64,000 nucleotides of DNA from positions 124,001 to 188,000 of the forward strand of contig NZ_CP061941.1 of NCBI RefSeq assembly GCF_014805825.1, in the 5' to 3' direction. Each line of letters starts with the position of its first letter. Within the stretch, counting starts at the first letter, position 1. Both the position numbers and the translations under genes were made by a program. The notes under the pieces are model-generated. The model made no database searches, was not told where the DNA came from, and was given only the letters and a program-made list of their open reading frames with translations. Of the stretch, positions 34,722-42,690 are shown in pieces. This DNA is from Marinomonas algicola (lineage in GTDB: Bacteria; Pseudomonadota; Gammaproteobacteria; Pseudomonadales; Marinomonadaceae).

Positions 34722-35576
34722 TTAGGTACGCCAATAAAGATGATTGGGATTGTCGACAAAAATAGCCTGACGCGTTTTTGAATCGGGCATCCAATTCATC
34801 ACGGTATCCAATAATTGCACGTCATTAGGCGCTTCGGTAGGAGACCTCGAGACATGTGGCCAGTTGCTCCCCCAAATAATTCGTTCAGGAGCGTGTTCGA
34901 TAACGCGTTTTGATAGAGCGGCTAAGTCGTGATATTCCGGTCCACCAGTAACAGAGCTTTCATAGCAGGCCGCGATTTTGTAGTAACAGTTGCCTTTATC
35001 GATCAGTTTGAGTAATTGCTTGAACTCTTTAGAATTTGGTGCAACAGGAGGCAGAAACTTTCCATGATGGTCAATGACATAGTCTCCTTGTATTTTAGTT
35101 AACAAGGCGGCCCGGTCGAGCATTTCACGACCATTAAACTGCACTATGCAGGTCCAATCCAGCGGTCGAATTTTCGCATTCACTTCCAGTAAGTCTTTCA
35201 TGCGAACGGCGCCTAAGGTGAGCTCCATAATACGCGCACCACGAACCCCGTTTTCATGCCATTTTTGTAGGCTCGCTTCGTCTGTGTTGGTGGTCACGGC
35301 GGCCACACCTCGGCCTTTGTTCCCCAATGCGCTAAGAGCGGCAAGCAGTACACTGTTATCTGTTTGATAAGCATTAGGTTGAGTAATAACAACTTTCTCT
35401 AACCCAAGCCACTGCTGTACTTGACGATAATCATTTATGTTCGCAGCATCGATGGGTAAAGAAGGGCCACCAGGCAAAGAGGGATGTTTGGCATCGTAAA
35501 CATGTATGTGAGTATCGACACTGCCTACTGGTAAGGCAGCATGTGGCGCTTTTCCTGTGAGTGTACGAGACATCAT
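34722..35576 (-). CDS. gli: D-galactarolactone isomerase-like amidohydrolase (GLI)
   Basis: 284 residues. Amidohydrolase superfamily (COG3618 type) with VDTHIHVYD near the N-terminus, DHHGKF, and the C-terminal IIWGSNWPHVSRSP metal-site segment. The adjacent cycloisomerase and the nearby udh and kdgD reproduce the Agrobacterium galacturonate cluster, where GLI converts galactaro-1,5-lactone to the 1,4-lactone. The ATG at 35576, with GGAGGAG just upstream, is preferred to an earlier in-frame Met overlapping gci. Transcribed with gci. Confidence 0.8.
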   Translation of the reverse strand: MMSRTLTGKAPHAALPVGSVDTHIHVYDAKHPSLPGGPSLPIDAANINDYRQVQQWLGLEKVVITQPNAYQTDNSVLLAALSALGNKGRGVAAVTTNTDEASLQKWHENGVRGARIMELTLGAVRMKDLLEVNAKIRPLDWTCIVQFNGREMLDRAALLTKIQGDYVIDHHGKFLPPVAPNSKEFKQLLKLIDKGNCYYKIAACYESSVTGGPEYHDLAALSKRVIEHAPERIIWGSNWPHVSRSPTEAPNDVQLLDTVMNWMPDSKTRQAIFVDNPNHLYWRT

Positions 35577-35589
35577 GTGGCTCCTCCTT

Positions 35590-36723
35590 CTAGTATTGAG
35601 GGGCGTATTTGGCAAGCTCTTCGCGGATTATCTCAACCCCCAACCCATGTCCAGTGGGAACGTTTAAGTGACCGTCATCCAATTCAAATGGCGTGGTGAC
35701 TATGCTAGAACGGAACGGGTTGTGGGTCTGATCAAACTCAAAGCGAGGAGAGGCTGTGCCTGGTGATGGCGGGCTAGGCGGAATAATAGCGTGAAAATGT
35801 AAGGACGCTGCCAGAGCAATACTGGTTCCCCATACATGAGGTACACAGCGAATGCCGTAAACGTCACATAATGTCAGGATTTTTTTCGCTTCACTCAAAC
35901 CACCAACGCCACACACATCAGGTTGCAGAATGTCTACGGTATGTTGTTTGAGCGCTTCATTAATGCCCCAACGTGAATGCCAAGTTTCGCCTCCAGCTAG
36001 AGGGATTGGTTGAGTGGTACGTAGTTTGTTGTAGCTGGATAACGCTTCTGGCACAACCGGTTCTTCAAACCAAAGTATGTCACAGTCGGCAACTTGATTC
36101 GCCACACGTGCCGCGTCAATATGATCGTAGCCATGATTCGCATCTATCATCAGCTCAATGTGATTACCAAGGCATTGGCGAACGGCTTTGATGGAGGCGA
36201 CATCAAGGTCAACACCAAAACCAATCTTGATCTTAACCGCTTCGAAACCTTGATTTTTGTAGGTGGATACTTCTTTTAGTAAGCTTTCAATTCGGTCTTC
36301 TCCAATCATGCGAAAACCGCCAGTGGCATAAGCGGGAATGCGAGTACGAAAGGCGCCGCCCATTAGTTGATATGTAGGGCATTGATGGAATTTACCTGCA
36401 AGGTCCCAAAGGGCGATATCAATGCCGCTGAGGGCGTTAATAGTAGCACCTCTTTGGCCTTGATCTCGAAATGTGTTGTAAAGCATCAACCAAATAGGCT
36501 CGATATCAAGAGCATTTTTACCAATTAACAAAGGTGCCATGACCTTGATGAAAGCGTCATTCACAATGCGGTTACCAAGACACTCCCCCCAACCAATCAA
36601 CCCATTGTCGCACTGTATTTCAAGTAATAGGTGGTCGCGAGAGGTAAACCGCATTGACGCCGATTCAAATTGTCTTTCTAGGGTATGAGAAAGATGATGT
36701 GTTGTTATAGTGGTGATTTTCAT
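35590..36723 (-). CDS. gci: D-galactarolactone cycloisomerase-like enolase-superfamily enzyme (Gci)
   Basis: 377 residues with the capping domain and TIM barrel of the mandelate-racemase branch. Catalytic Lys164 and Lys166 (VKIKIG), metal ligands Asp194 (IDANHG), Glu220 (WFEEP) and Glu246 (AGGE), and His296 (VPHVW) are all present. It opens galactaro-1,4-lactone to 3-deoxy-2-keto-hexarate, the substrate of KdgD. A TCATACTATGA palindrome 74 bases upstream suggests GntR control. An alternative is another acid-sugar dehydratase, but the neighbours argue for Gci. Confidence 0.83.
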   Translation of the reverse strand: MKITTITTHHLSHTLERQFESASMRFTSRDHLLLEIQCDNGLIGWGECLGNRIVNDAFIKVMAPLLIGKNALDIEPIWLMLYNTFRDQGQRGATINALSGIDIALWDLAGKFHQCPTYQLMGGAFRTRIPAYATGGFRMIGEDRIESLLKEVSTYKNQGFEAVKIKIGFGVDLDVASIKAVRQCLGNHIELMIDANHGYDHIDAARVANQVADCDILWFEEPVVPEALSSYNKLRTTQPIPLAGGETWHSRWGINEALKQHTVDILQPDVCGVGGLSEAKKILTLCDVYGIRCVPHVWGTSIALAASLHFHAIIPPSPPSPGTASPRFEFDQTHNPFRSSIVTTPFELDDGHLNVPTGHGLGVEIIREELAKYAPQY

Positions 36724-36796
36724 CTGAATACCTTTTATCTATTTTTATTATGAATAAAGTGAAGATATCATAACTAATAGGATAAAAACCACAAAT

Positions 36797-36807
36797 TCAT
36801 ACTATGA
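36797..36807. promoter_or_regulatory. GntR operator TCATACTATGA before the gci-gli operon
   Basis: Exact 11-base palindrome (TCATA-C-TATGA) overlapping the last codons of the GntR gene, 74 bases before gci. Its reverse complement is the site at 37653-37663. Confidence 0.65.
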
Positions 36808-37527
36808 CCTGTTTCTCTCTATGTCTCTCATCAGTTTTCTATAGCGTTCGCTACCGTTGTTTAAGTGAACTCTGATCGCTTGTTGCGCGGCGGCTGTGTC
36901 GCGATTCTCGATCGCGTCTAAGATGGCTTTATGTTCATTATTAAGAGATTTTTCTATTTCAGGGTCTCTGGGCAATCCAGCTTCTTCTCTGAGTCTGGAG
37001 CGTGGAATTGTTCGACGCCCCAATACTTCTAAAAAGTCAATAAAGTGCTGATTATTAGTGGCCTTTGCTATGGCAAGGTGGAACTCAAAATCTTCCTGTT
37101 CTGCGTTTTCCCCATTATGTACTTTTTTGTCATATGCATCGAAGCAGCGGTATATTTCGGCCTCTTGCGCTGGTGAACATCGAGCTACGGCAAGTGCTAT
37201 AGCCTCTAGCTCTACGGCGGTTCTGAGTTCTAAGGATTCGATCGTATCTGTCAGTGTTTGGGTGTTTTTTCTCAGCGAAGATAAAATATCTTGTTTGGGT
37301 TCAGCAACAAAAACACCGATGCCTTGCTTGGCTTCGACTAACCCTTCGGCCTTTAAGGTCGCAATGGCTTCACGTAAGACAGTACGACTGACAGAAAGCT
37401 CCTCCATTAAGTTAGGTTCAGTAGGTAATTTGTCGCCCGCTTTTAAGCCTTGATTATGAATTCGATCTCTCAGCTTCTTGGCCGTTTTTTGCGGTAGGCT
37501 GGTTTTTGTTTTCTTTTGGATAGACAT
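36802..37527 (-). CDS. GntR family regulator, FadR subfamily, of the uronate cluster
   Basis: About 241 residues: an N-terminal GntR winged helix (about 15-75; LPTEPNLMEELSVSRTVLREAIATL) and a FadR/FCD helical effector domain with metal-ligand histidines (EFHLAIAKATNN, NEHKAILDAI). Located between gci-gli and the divergent TRAP genes, it most likely represses both and is released by a uronate or galactarate intermediate, like ExuR/UxuR-type regulators. Start chosen at ATG 37527; a GTG eight codons upstream is possible. Confidence 0.85.
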   Translation of the reverse strand: MSIQKKTKTSLPQKTAKKLRDRIHNQGLKAGDKLPTEPNLMEELSVSRTVLREAIATLKAEGLVEAKQGIGVFVAEPKQDILSSLRKNTQTLTDTIESLELRTAVELEAIALAVARCSPAQEAEIYRCFDAYDKKVHNGENAEQEDFEFHLAIAKATNNQHFIDFLEVLGRRTIPRSRLREEAGLPRDPEIEKSLNNEHKAILDAIENRDTAAAQQAIRVHLNNGSERYRKLMRDIERNRS

Positions 37528-37590
37528 ATTTTTAAGCCTGTTTCTCAACACTCAATTATGCTTAGATGATTATTTAATGGTTAATATATC

Positions 37591-37601
37591 ACATACTATG
37601 A
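37591..37601. promoter_or_regulatory. GntR operator ACATACTATGA in the gntR/dctP divergent region
   Basis: Matches the 11-base palindrome except for the first base. It is about 64 bases before the gntR start, suited to autoregulation. Confidence 0.5.
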
Positions 37602-37652
37602 TCTCTAAATAATAGAAAGTTTTCACTGACTTAAAAAGTTTTTTTGTGTTAT

Positions 37653-37663
37653 TCATAGTATGA
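37653..37663. promoter_or_regulatory. GntR operator TCATAGTATGA in the gntR/dctP divergent region
   Basis: Exact 11-base palindrome, 128 bases before dctP and 62 bases from the site at 37591. Confidence 0.6.
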
Positions 37664-37791
37664 CTGTTGTCAGTGAGTATTCTTGTGTGGTACAAATAAA
37701 AAACGTTAAGGCTGTTCATTTTTTTTGAAAAGCTGTTTCTTAATGTTTGATTGAATGAACAATAAAAAGTATAAACTTTGGAGAAATAACA

Positions 37792-38790
37792 ATGATAATA
37801 AAAAATCCCACTCAAAAATTTGGAAAAGCCCTTGCTCTTGTTACCGCTGTCTCAGCCGCTGCCTTTGCTTCTGTGGCGCAAGCTGAATGGAAAGGGTGGA
37901 ACATACATAACACAGGGTATCCAGTGACCGTTGCAATGGAGTCCTTCATAAAAGAAGCCGATAAGGTGACAGATGGACGCGTGAGTGGACGAGTCTACAA
38001 CGGCGCGGTGTTAGGCAGCCAGTCTGATGCGATTCAAATGCTTCAAGTTGGTGGTATTCAGTTTGCCGGCTTTAACCTTGGCCCTATGGGTGAAGCGGTG
38101 CCTGAAGTAAACGTGGTTTCTTTACCTTTTATTTTTAAGAATCTTGATCACATGCATCGCGTGATGGATGGTCCAATTGGTGATCAACTAAGTGACGCCA
38201 TGGAAAAGAAAGGCATTATGTCCCTTGCTTGGTATGATGGTGGCGCACGTTCTTTCTACAACACGGCGAAACCCATTCAAACGCCTGCAGACATGAAAGG
38301 TGAGAAATTTCGAGTCATGAACAATGAGCTGTATGTTGGCATGGTGCAAGCATTAGGCGGTAACGCTACGCCGATGGCGTATTCTGAAGTATACCAATCT
38401 TTGAAAACGGGAGTGGTGGATGGTGCTGAAAATAACTGGCCATCATACGATTCAAGTAATCATTTTGAGGTTGCGCCTTATTACTCTCTAACTGAGCATT
38501 TAATTTTACCTGAATGTATTTGTGTGAGTGTCGATGCATGGAATGATTTGTCAGCTGAGGACCAGGTTGCGGTTAAAAAAGCGGCTCGTGATAGCTCTGC
38601 TTTACAGCGTAAGTTGTGGGCCGAACGCGATGCTTCAAGCCGTAAAAAAGTATTAGCTTCTGGTGTTAAATTTAATGAAATTCAAGATAAATCGGCTTTT
38701 CAGAATGCGATGAAACCGGTTTATGCTAAAGCGATTCAAGACAATCCGTCGTTAGAAACCTTTGTCGATCAAATTAAAAACACTCAGTAA
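37792..38790 (+). CDS. TRAP transporter periplasmic solute-binding protein (DctP type), predicted uronate binder
   Basis: 332 residues: a Sec signal peptide (cleavage likely after SVAQA, about residue 33) and a DctP/TAXI-like fold with YNGAVLGSQSDAIQMLQVGGIQ-type features, FRVMNNELYVGMVQALGG carrying the conserved Arg that binds the substrate carboxylate, and SLKTGVVDGAENNWPSY. It heads dctP-dctQ-dctM-udh-kdgD-ALDH and therefore probably captures galacturonate or glucuronate in the periplasm. Two GntR operators stand upstream. Confidence 0.9.
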   Translation: MIIKNPTQKFGKALALVTAVSAAAFASVAQAEWKGWNIHNTGYPVTVAMESFIKEADKVTDGRVSGRVYNGAVLGSQSDAIQMLQVGGIQFAGFNLGPMGEAVPEVNVVSLPFIFKNLDHMHRVMDGPIGDQLSDAMEKKGIMSLAWYDGGARSFYNTAKPIQTPADMKGEKFRVMNNELYVGMVQALGGNATPMAYSEVYQSLKTGVVDGAENNWPSYDSSNHFEVAPYYSLTEHLILPECICVSVDAWNDLSAEDQVAVKKAARDSSALQRKLWAERDASSRKKVLASGVKFNEIQDKSAFQNAMKPVYAKAIQDNPSLETFVDQIKNTQ

Positions 38791-38872
38791 GTTCAGTGTT
38801 TTAAGTTGTGCTTATCTCTCTTTTTAGAGCTGATAAGCACGGTTCGATAACATTTTAGTGATGAGTGGTTTT

Positions 38873-39424
38873 ATGAATGCTTCCTCCCCTAAAAAAACGC
38901 CCATAAAGACCTTTCTGGATGTATTAGCGCATTTAGCGACCGCACTATCCGGCGTGTTCATGGTGGTTCTTGTCGCTAGCTTTGGTTGGTTGGTTTTTGG
39001 TCGCTATGTACTGAACGACACACCAACTTGGGTAGAGCAAATGGCCTTACTTTTGGTAACCAATATCACTTTTTTAGCGGCGGCTGTTGGGATTCATGAA
39101 CGAACCCATCTAAGTGTGGATATTTTATCTCTTTGTTTACCTAAGAAAGCGGGTCGCTATATCAGTATTCTGATTGATACGACGCTTTTTGCATTTGGCT
39201 TGACTATGGCTATTTACGGCGCGGAATTAATTGATTTCGCTTGGTTTAGGAAAATCCCTCTTTTGGGCATAAGTGACGGTATCCGTTATTTTCCTGTTGT
39301 TGCTTCCGGTGTGTTGATCAGCTTATTTTCAGGATACCGCGTTGTTACAGAAACAATGGAACTGTTTATTCATGAATCTGTTTCTGACGATTCACTTTCT
39401 GCTGATGTAAAAGAGGAGCCGTAA
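38873..39424 (+). CDS. TRAP transporter small permease (DctQ type), uronate cluster
   Basis: About 183 residues with four membrane segments and the FGRYVLNDTPTWVEQMALLL signature. Start at ATG 38873 is supported by a GAGTGG sequence; upstream ATG/GTG codons at 38861 and 38858 are alternatives. It ends 1 base before dctM. The dctP gene is about 80 bases upstream with no terminator visible. Confidence 0.9.
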   Translation: MNASSPKKTPIKTFLDVLAHLATALSGVFMVVLVASFGWLVFGRYVLNDTPTWVEQMALLLVTNITFLAAAVGIHERTHLSVDILSLCLPKKAGRYISILIDTTLFAFGLTMAIYGAELIDFAWFRKIPLLGISDGIRYFPVVASGVLISLFSGYRVVTETMELFIHESVSDDSLSADVKEEP

Positions 39425-39425
39425 C

Positions 39426-40709
39426 ATGGGATTGGCTATTTTACTTGGGTTATTTGCTTTGTTGACGTTTGCTGGTGTGCCCGTGGCGTTTGCGCTGGGA
39501 ATGGCGGCGATTTCATCTTTTTGGTTCGAAGGTCTGCCTTTGATGATTGGCTTTCAAAGAATTGTGGCGGGAACATCAACCTTTTCTTTGTTAGCGATTC
39601 CATTCTTTATTTTTGCCGGTGAGCTTATGTTACATGGCGGCATTGCGGCACGTTTAATTCGACTTGCTTCCTCTGCCGTAGGTTGGATGCGTGGCGGATT
39701 GGGTCAAGTTAACGTGTTCTCTAGTATGCTGTTTGGGGGGATTTCTGGTTCAGCGGTAGCAGACGTTTCGGCCCTTGGTTCTTTATTGATTCCAGTAATG
39801 AAAGAGAAAGGCTACGACGATGACTATGCTGTGAATGTGACGGTCACCTCTTCAATTGCGGGTATTATGATTCCACCCAGTCACAATATGATTTTGTATG
39901 TGGTCGCTGCTGGTGGCGGTATGTCGGTTGCGAGCTTGTTTATAGCGGGCGTTGTTCCTGGTATTTTGATGTGTATTTTGTTGGGCGTTGTAGCTCGTTG
40001 GATCGCCATTCGCAAAAACTTCCCAACAGAAGAGTTTGCAGGCGTTAAAGCGATTTTCATTGCCTTTCTGGCGTCATTTCCAGGGTTGGTTACTGCGATT
40101 ATTGTCGTGGGTGGAGCCTTGTCTGGCGTATTCACCGTCACTGAATCAGGTGCTATTGGCGCCATTTACGCGATCTTGATTACCGGTCTGGTTTATCGCT
40201 CTTTAAGTTTAAAAGATTTTTGGATTGCGGTGGTTCGATCCGTGAAAACCACGGGTATGGTGATGGTGTTGGTTGGATGTGCTTCGGCTTTCGGCTATAT
40301 GCTGGCGCTTTATGAAGTGCCTAAAGTATTGGCCGCAACCTTAACGGCTATTTCGGATAATCCAATCATTATTTTGTTGATGATGAACTTAATCTTATTG
40401 GTTCTCGGCATGATAATGGACATGGCGGCATTAATTTTAATTTGTACGCCGATTTTCCTACCGGTTGCAACGGGCCTTGGAATGGATCCGATTCATTTTG
40501 GCGTCATGCTTATGATGAACTTGGGTTTAGGTTTGTGCACACCTCCAGTGGGTGGGTGTTTATTTGTTGGCTGCGCCATTGGCGGTGTGTCGATACAAAA
40601 AGCGGTGAAGACCATCTGGCCGTTTTATTTGGCTATTTTATCCGCATTACTGTTGGTGACTTTTGTCCCAGCTGTATCGATGACTTTGCCTAATTGGATT
40701 AATGGTTAA
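39426..40709 (+). CDS. TRAP transporter large permease (DctM type), uronate cluster
   Basis: 427 residues, full length, with GVPVAFALGMAAIS, IPFFIFAGELM, SGSAVADVSALG and LGLCTPPVGGCLFVG blocks. Forms the Na+-coupled channel with the two preceding subunits. The open frame of the next gene overlaps its end, but the udh start is 40 bases on. Confidence 0.93.
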   Translation: MGLAILLGLFALLTFAGVPVAFALGMAAISSFWFEGLPLMIGFQRIVAGTSTFSLLAIPFFIFAGELMLHGGIAARLIRLASSAVGWMRGGLGQVNVFSSMLFGGISGSAVADVSALGSLLIPVMKEKGYDDDYAVNVTVTSSIAGIMIPPSHNMILYVVAAGGGMSVASLFIAGVVPGILMCILLGVVARWIAIRKNFPTEEFAGVKAIFIAFLASFPGLVTAIIVVGGALSGVFTVTESGAIGAIYAILITGLVYRSLSLKDFWIAVVRSVKTTGMVMVLVGCASAFGYMLALYEVPKVLAATLTAISDNPIIILLMMNLILLVLGMIMDMAALILICTPIFLPVATGLGMDPIHFGVMLMMNLGLGLCTPPVGGCLFVGCAIGGVSIQKAVKTIWPFYLAILSALLLVTFVPAVSMTLPNWING

Positions 40710-40749
40710 TCCGTACTTGTACCTTGATAAAACAGTTAAGGAGGAACAG

Positions 40750-41547
40750 ATGAAACGAGTGTTATTAACAGGCGCCGCTGGAACATTAGGTCAAGCGATG
40801 CGAAAGGCGTTAGCTGGCTGGGCAGAGGAGCTTGTATTATCCGATCGAGTTCCAATCGAAACGCTTCATTCTGGTGAATCATTTGTAGCGTGTGATCTGG
40901 GTGATTTTGATTCTGTGGTCGAGCTGGTTCGTGGTTGTGATGGCATAATTCATCTTGGTGGACAATCGATTGAAGGCACCTTTGATAGCATCATGAATGG
41001 CAACCTAAAAGGCACTTATCATATTTATGAAGCCGCCCGTCAACTGGGTGTTAAGCGCATCTTTTTTGCTAGTTCGAATCACGTGGTGGGTTTCCATTCT
41101 CGCGAAGCGCGTTTAGATGCCAAAAGTCCGATGCGACCAGACAGTCTATACGGCGTTTCAAAAGGCTTTGGGGAGCTGATGGCGCAGTATTATTTCGACA
41201 AATTTGGCGTTGAGTCGGCTTTGGTGAGAATTGGCAGTTGTTTGCCAAAGCCGCTAGACCGTCGCATGCTATCGACTTGGTTAAGCGAAGGCGATTTAGC
41301 GGATTTGATCAAAAAAGTGTACTCAGTTAATCGTCTAGGCTGCACGGTCATTTACGGTGCTTCTAATAATCCTTGGTCGTGGTGGGATAACCGTCATGCA
41401 AACTTTGTTGGTTGGCATCCCAAAGATTCGTCGGCGCCGTTTGAAGAAGAAGTATTCGAGAAGGATGCGCCGTTAGCAGACGATCACCCTGCTTTGTTAT
41501 TTCAAGGTGGATTTTTTGCGACGGCAGGCCATTTTGAAGACGATTAA
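40750..41547 (+). CDS. udh: Uronate dehydrogenase Udh
   Basis: 265 residues, the same length as characterised uronate dehydrogenases. Short-chain extended Rossmann fold: GAAGTLG (8-14), catalytic Tyr134 and Lys138 in LYGVSKGFGE, ASSNHVVGFH, and the C-terminal RHANFVGWHPKDSS segment typical of Udh. Oxidises D-galacturonate or D-glucuronate with NAD+ to the aldarolactone, the entry of the oxidative route continued by GLI, Gci and KdgD. AAGGAGG lies 5-11 bases before ATG 40750. Confidence 0.92.
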   Translation: MKRVLLTGAAGTLGQAMRKALAGWAEELVLSDRVPIETLHSGESFVACDLGDFDSVVELVRGCDGIIHLGGQSIEGTFDSIMNGNLKGTYHIYEAARQLGVKRIFFASSNHVVGFHSREARLDAKSPMRPDSLYGVSKGFGELMAQYYFDKFGVESALVRIGSCLPKPLDRRMLSTWLSEGDLADLIKKVYSVNRLGCTVIYGASNNPWSWWDNRHANFVGWHPKDSSAPFEEEVFEKDAPLADDHPALLFQGGFFATAGHFEDD

Positions 41548-41695
41548 TGGTTAGAGCCGCACGTATTTATTAAAATTTAAGTCGATTTTCGGCTAAGACA
41601 AATTCCTATTAACATATTGAAATATATGCCCTTTTTTTGGGGTAGGGATTTCTTTTACCCAAAAATGGGTACATTGACAAAATGAGGACCATTTT

Positions 41696-42607
41696 ATGGC
41701 ACTTTCTATTGATAACATCCGCACTGCTTTGAGTGACGGTTTACTTTCATTTCCTGTTACAGACTTTGATACAAATGGTCAATTTCAGGCTGATACCTAC
41801 AAACAACGCATCGAGTGGTTTGTTGAACACGAGGTATCATCGGTTTTTGTTGCTGGTGGCACAGGGGAGTTCTTCTCATTAGATCTAGAAGAATACAAGC
41901 AAATTTGTAAGGTCGCCGTAGAAACTGTAGCGGGTCGAGTTCCGGTCATCGCCAGTGCAGGTCGCAGTGTGGCTGAATCAAAAGCGTTTGTAAAAGCCGC
42001 CGAGGAAGCGGGATGTGACGGCATTCTATTAATGCCGCCTTTTCTGACAGAATGCCCCGAAGATGGCGTTGTGGAATACGCCACACAAATTATGCAAAGC
42101 AGCCCAATTCAATTCATCTATTACAACCGTGGCAATGGTATTTTAAGCGCTGAAAGTGTGAAGCAATTAGCGTCTCAAAACCCAAATATGATTGGTTTAA
42201 AAGACGGCGTTGGTAACATGGCGGCCCTCAACGACATTGTTAAAACTGTGGGTGATCGTTTGGTGTATATCGGTGGTGTTCCCACGGCGGAAATTTTTGC
42301 GGAAGCCTATATTTCTATTGGCGTTAATACTTACTCTTCCGCTGTGTTTAACTTTATGCCGGATATGGCAAACCGCTTTTACAAGGCATTACGAGCGGAT
42401 GATAAAGAGACTGTCACGGCCATTATTAAAGATTTCTTTATCCCATTCTGTCGTCTTCGCGATGAGAAAAAAGGTTACGCAGTGAGTTTGATTAAATCAG
42501 GGGCAAAAGCGATTGGTCGTTCAGCGGGTGATGTGAGAGCACCGCTTACCATGCCGACGGCTGAGCAAGAAGATCGCCTAAAAGCTTTAATCGAAGCAAA
42601 TAAATAA
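41696..42607 (+). CDS. kdgD: 5-dehydro-4-deoxyglucarate dehydratase KdgD
   Basis: 303-residue TIM-barrel enzyme of the DHDPS/NAL family. Schiff-base Lys169 in MIGLKDGVGN and Tyr143 in IYYNRGNG mark it as KdgD, and the FVAGGTGEFFSL motif is the usual ligand loop. It converts 3-deoxy-2-keto-hexarate to 2-oxoglutarate semialdehyde with loss of water and CO2. It follows udh by about 150 bases on the same strand and precedes the dehydrogenase that completes the pathway. Confidence 0.93.
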   Translation: MALSIDNIRTALSDGLLSFPVTDFDTNGQFQADTYKQRIEWFVEHEVSSVFVAGGTGEFFSLDLEEYKQICKVAVETVAGRVPVIASAGRSVAESKAFVKAAEEAGCDGILLMPPFLTECPEDGVVEYATQIMQSSPIQFIYYNRGNGILSAESVKQLASQNPNMIGLKDGVGNMAALNDIVKTVGDRLVYIGGVPTAEIFAEAYISIGVNTYSSAVFNFMPDMANRFYKALRADDKETVTAIIKDFFIPFCRLRDEKKGYAVSLIKSGAKAIGRSAGDVRAPLTMPTAEQEDRLKALIEANK

Positions 42608-42625
42608 ACCCATGCTGGAAAAGAA

Positions 42626-42656
42626 AAAGCGCTGTGCTATATGGCGCTTTATTTTT
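42626..42656 (+). terminator. Hairpin with T tract between kdgD and the semialdehyde dehydrogenase
   Basis: AAAGCGC (42626-42632) pairs with GCGCTTT (42644-42650), followed by ATTTTT. It may act as a partial terminator or an RNA-processing site that lowers expression of the last gene. Confidence 0.5.
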
Positions 42657-42690
42657 AAAACCCACTCACGGAAAAATTGTGGAGATAACA

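Noticed and set aside
34563..34781. Rightward 72-codon frame after the EamA gene
   Set aside because: It runs through a strong hairpin and into the antisense of gli; no similarity or start signal.
37570..37815. Leftward 81-codon frame in the gntR/dctP gap
   Set aside because: It covers the operator and promoter region, has an A/T-driven composition and overlaps the start of dctP on the other strand; no ribosome site.
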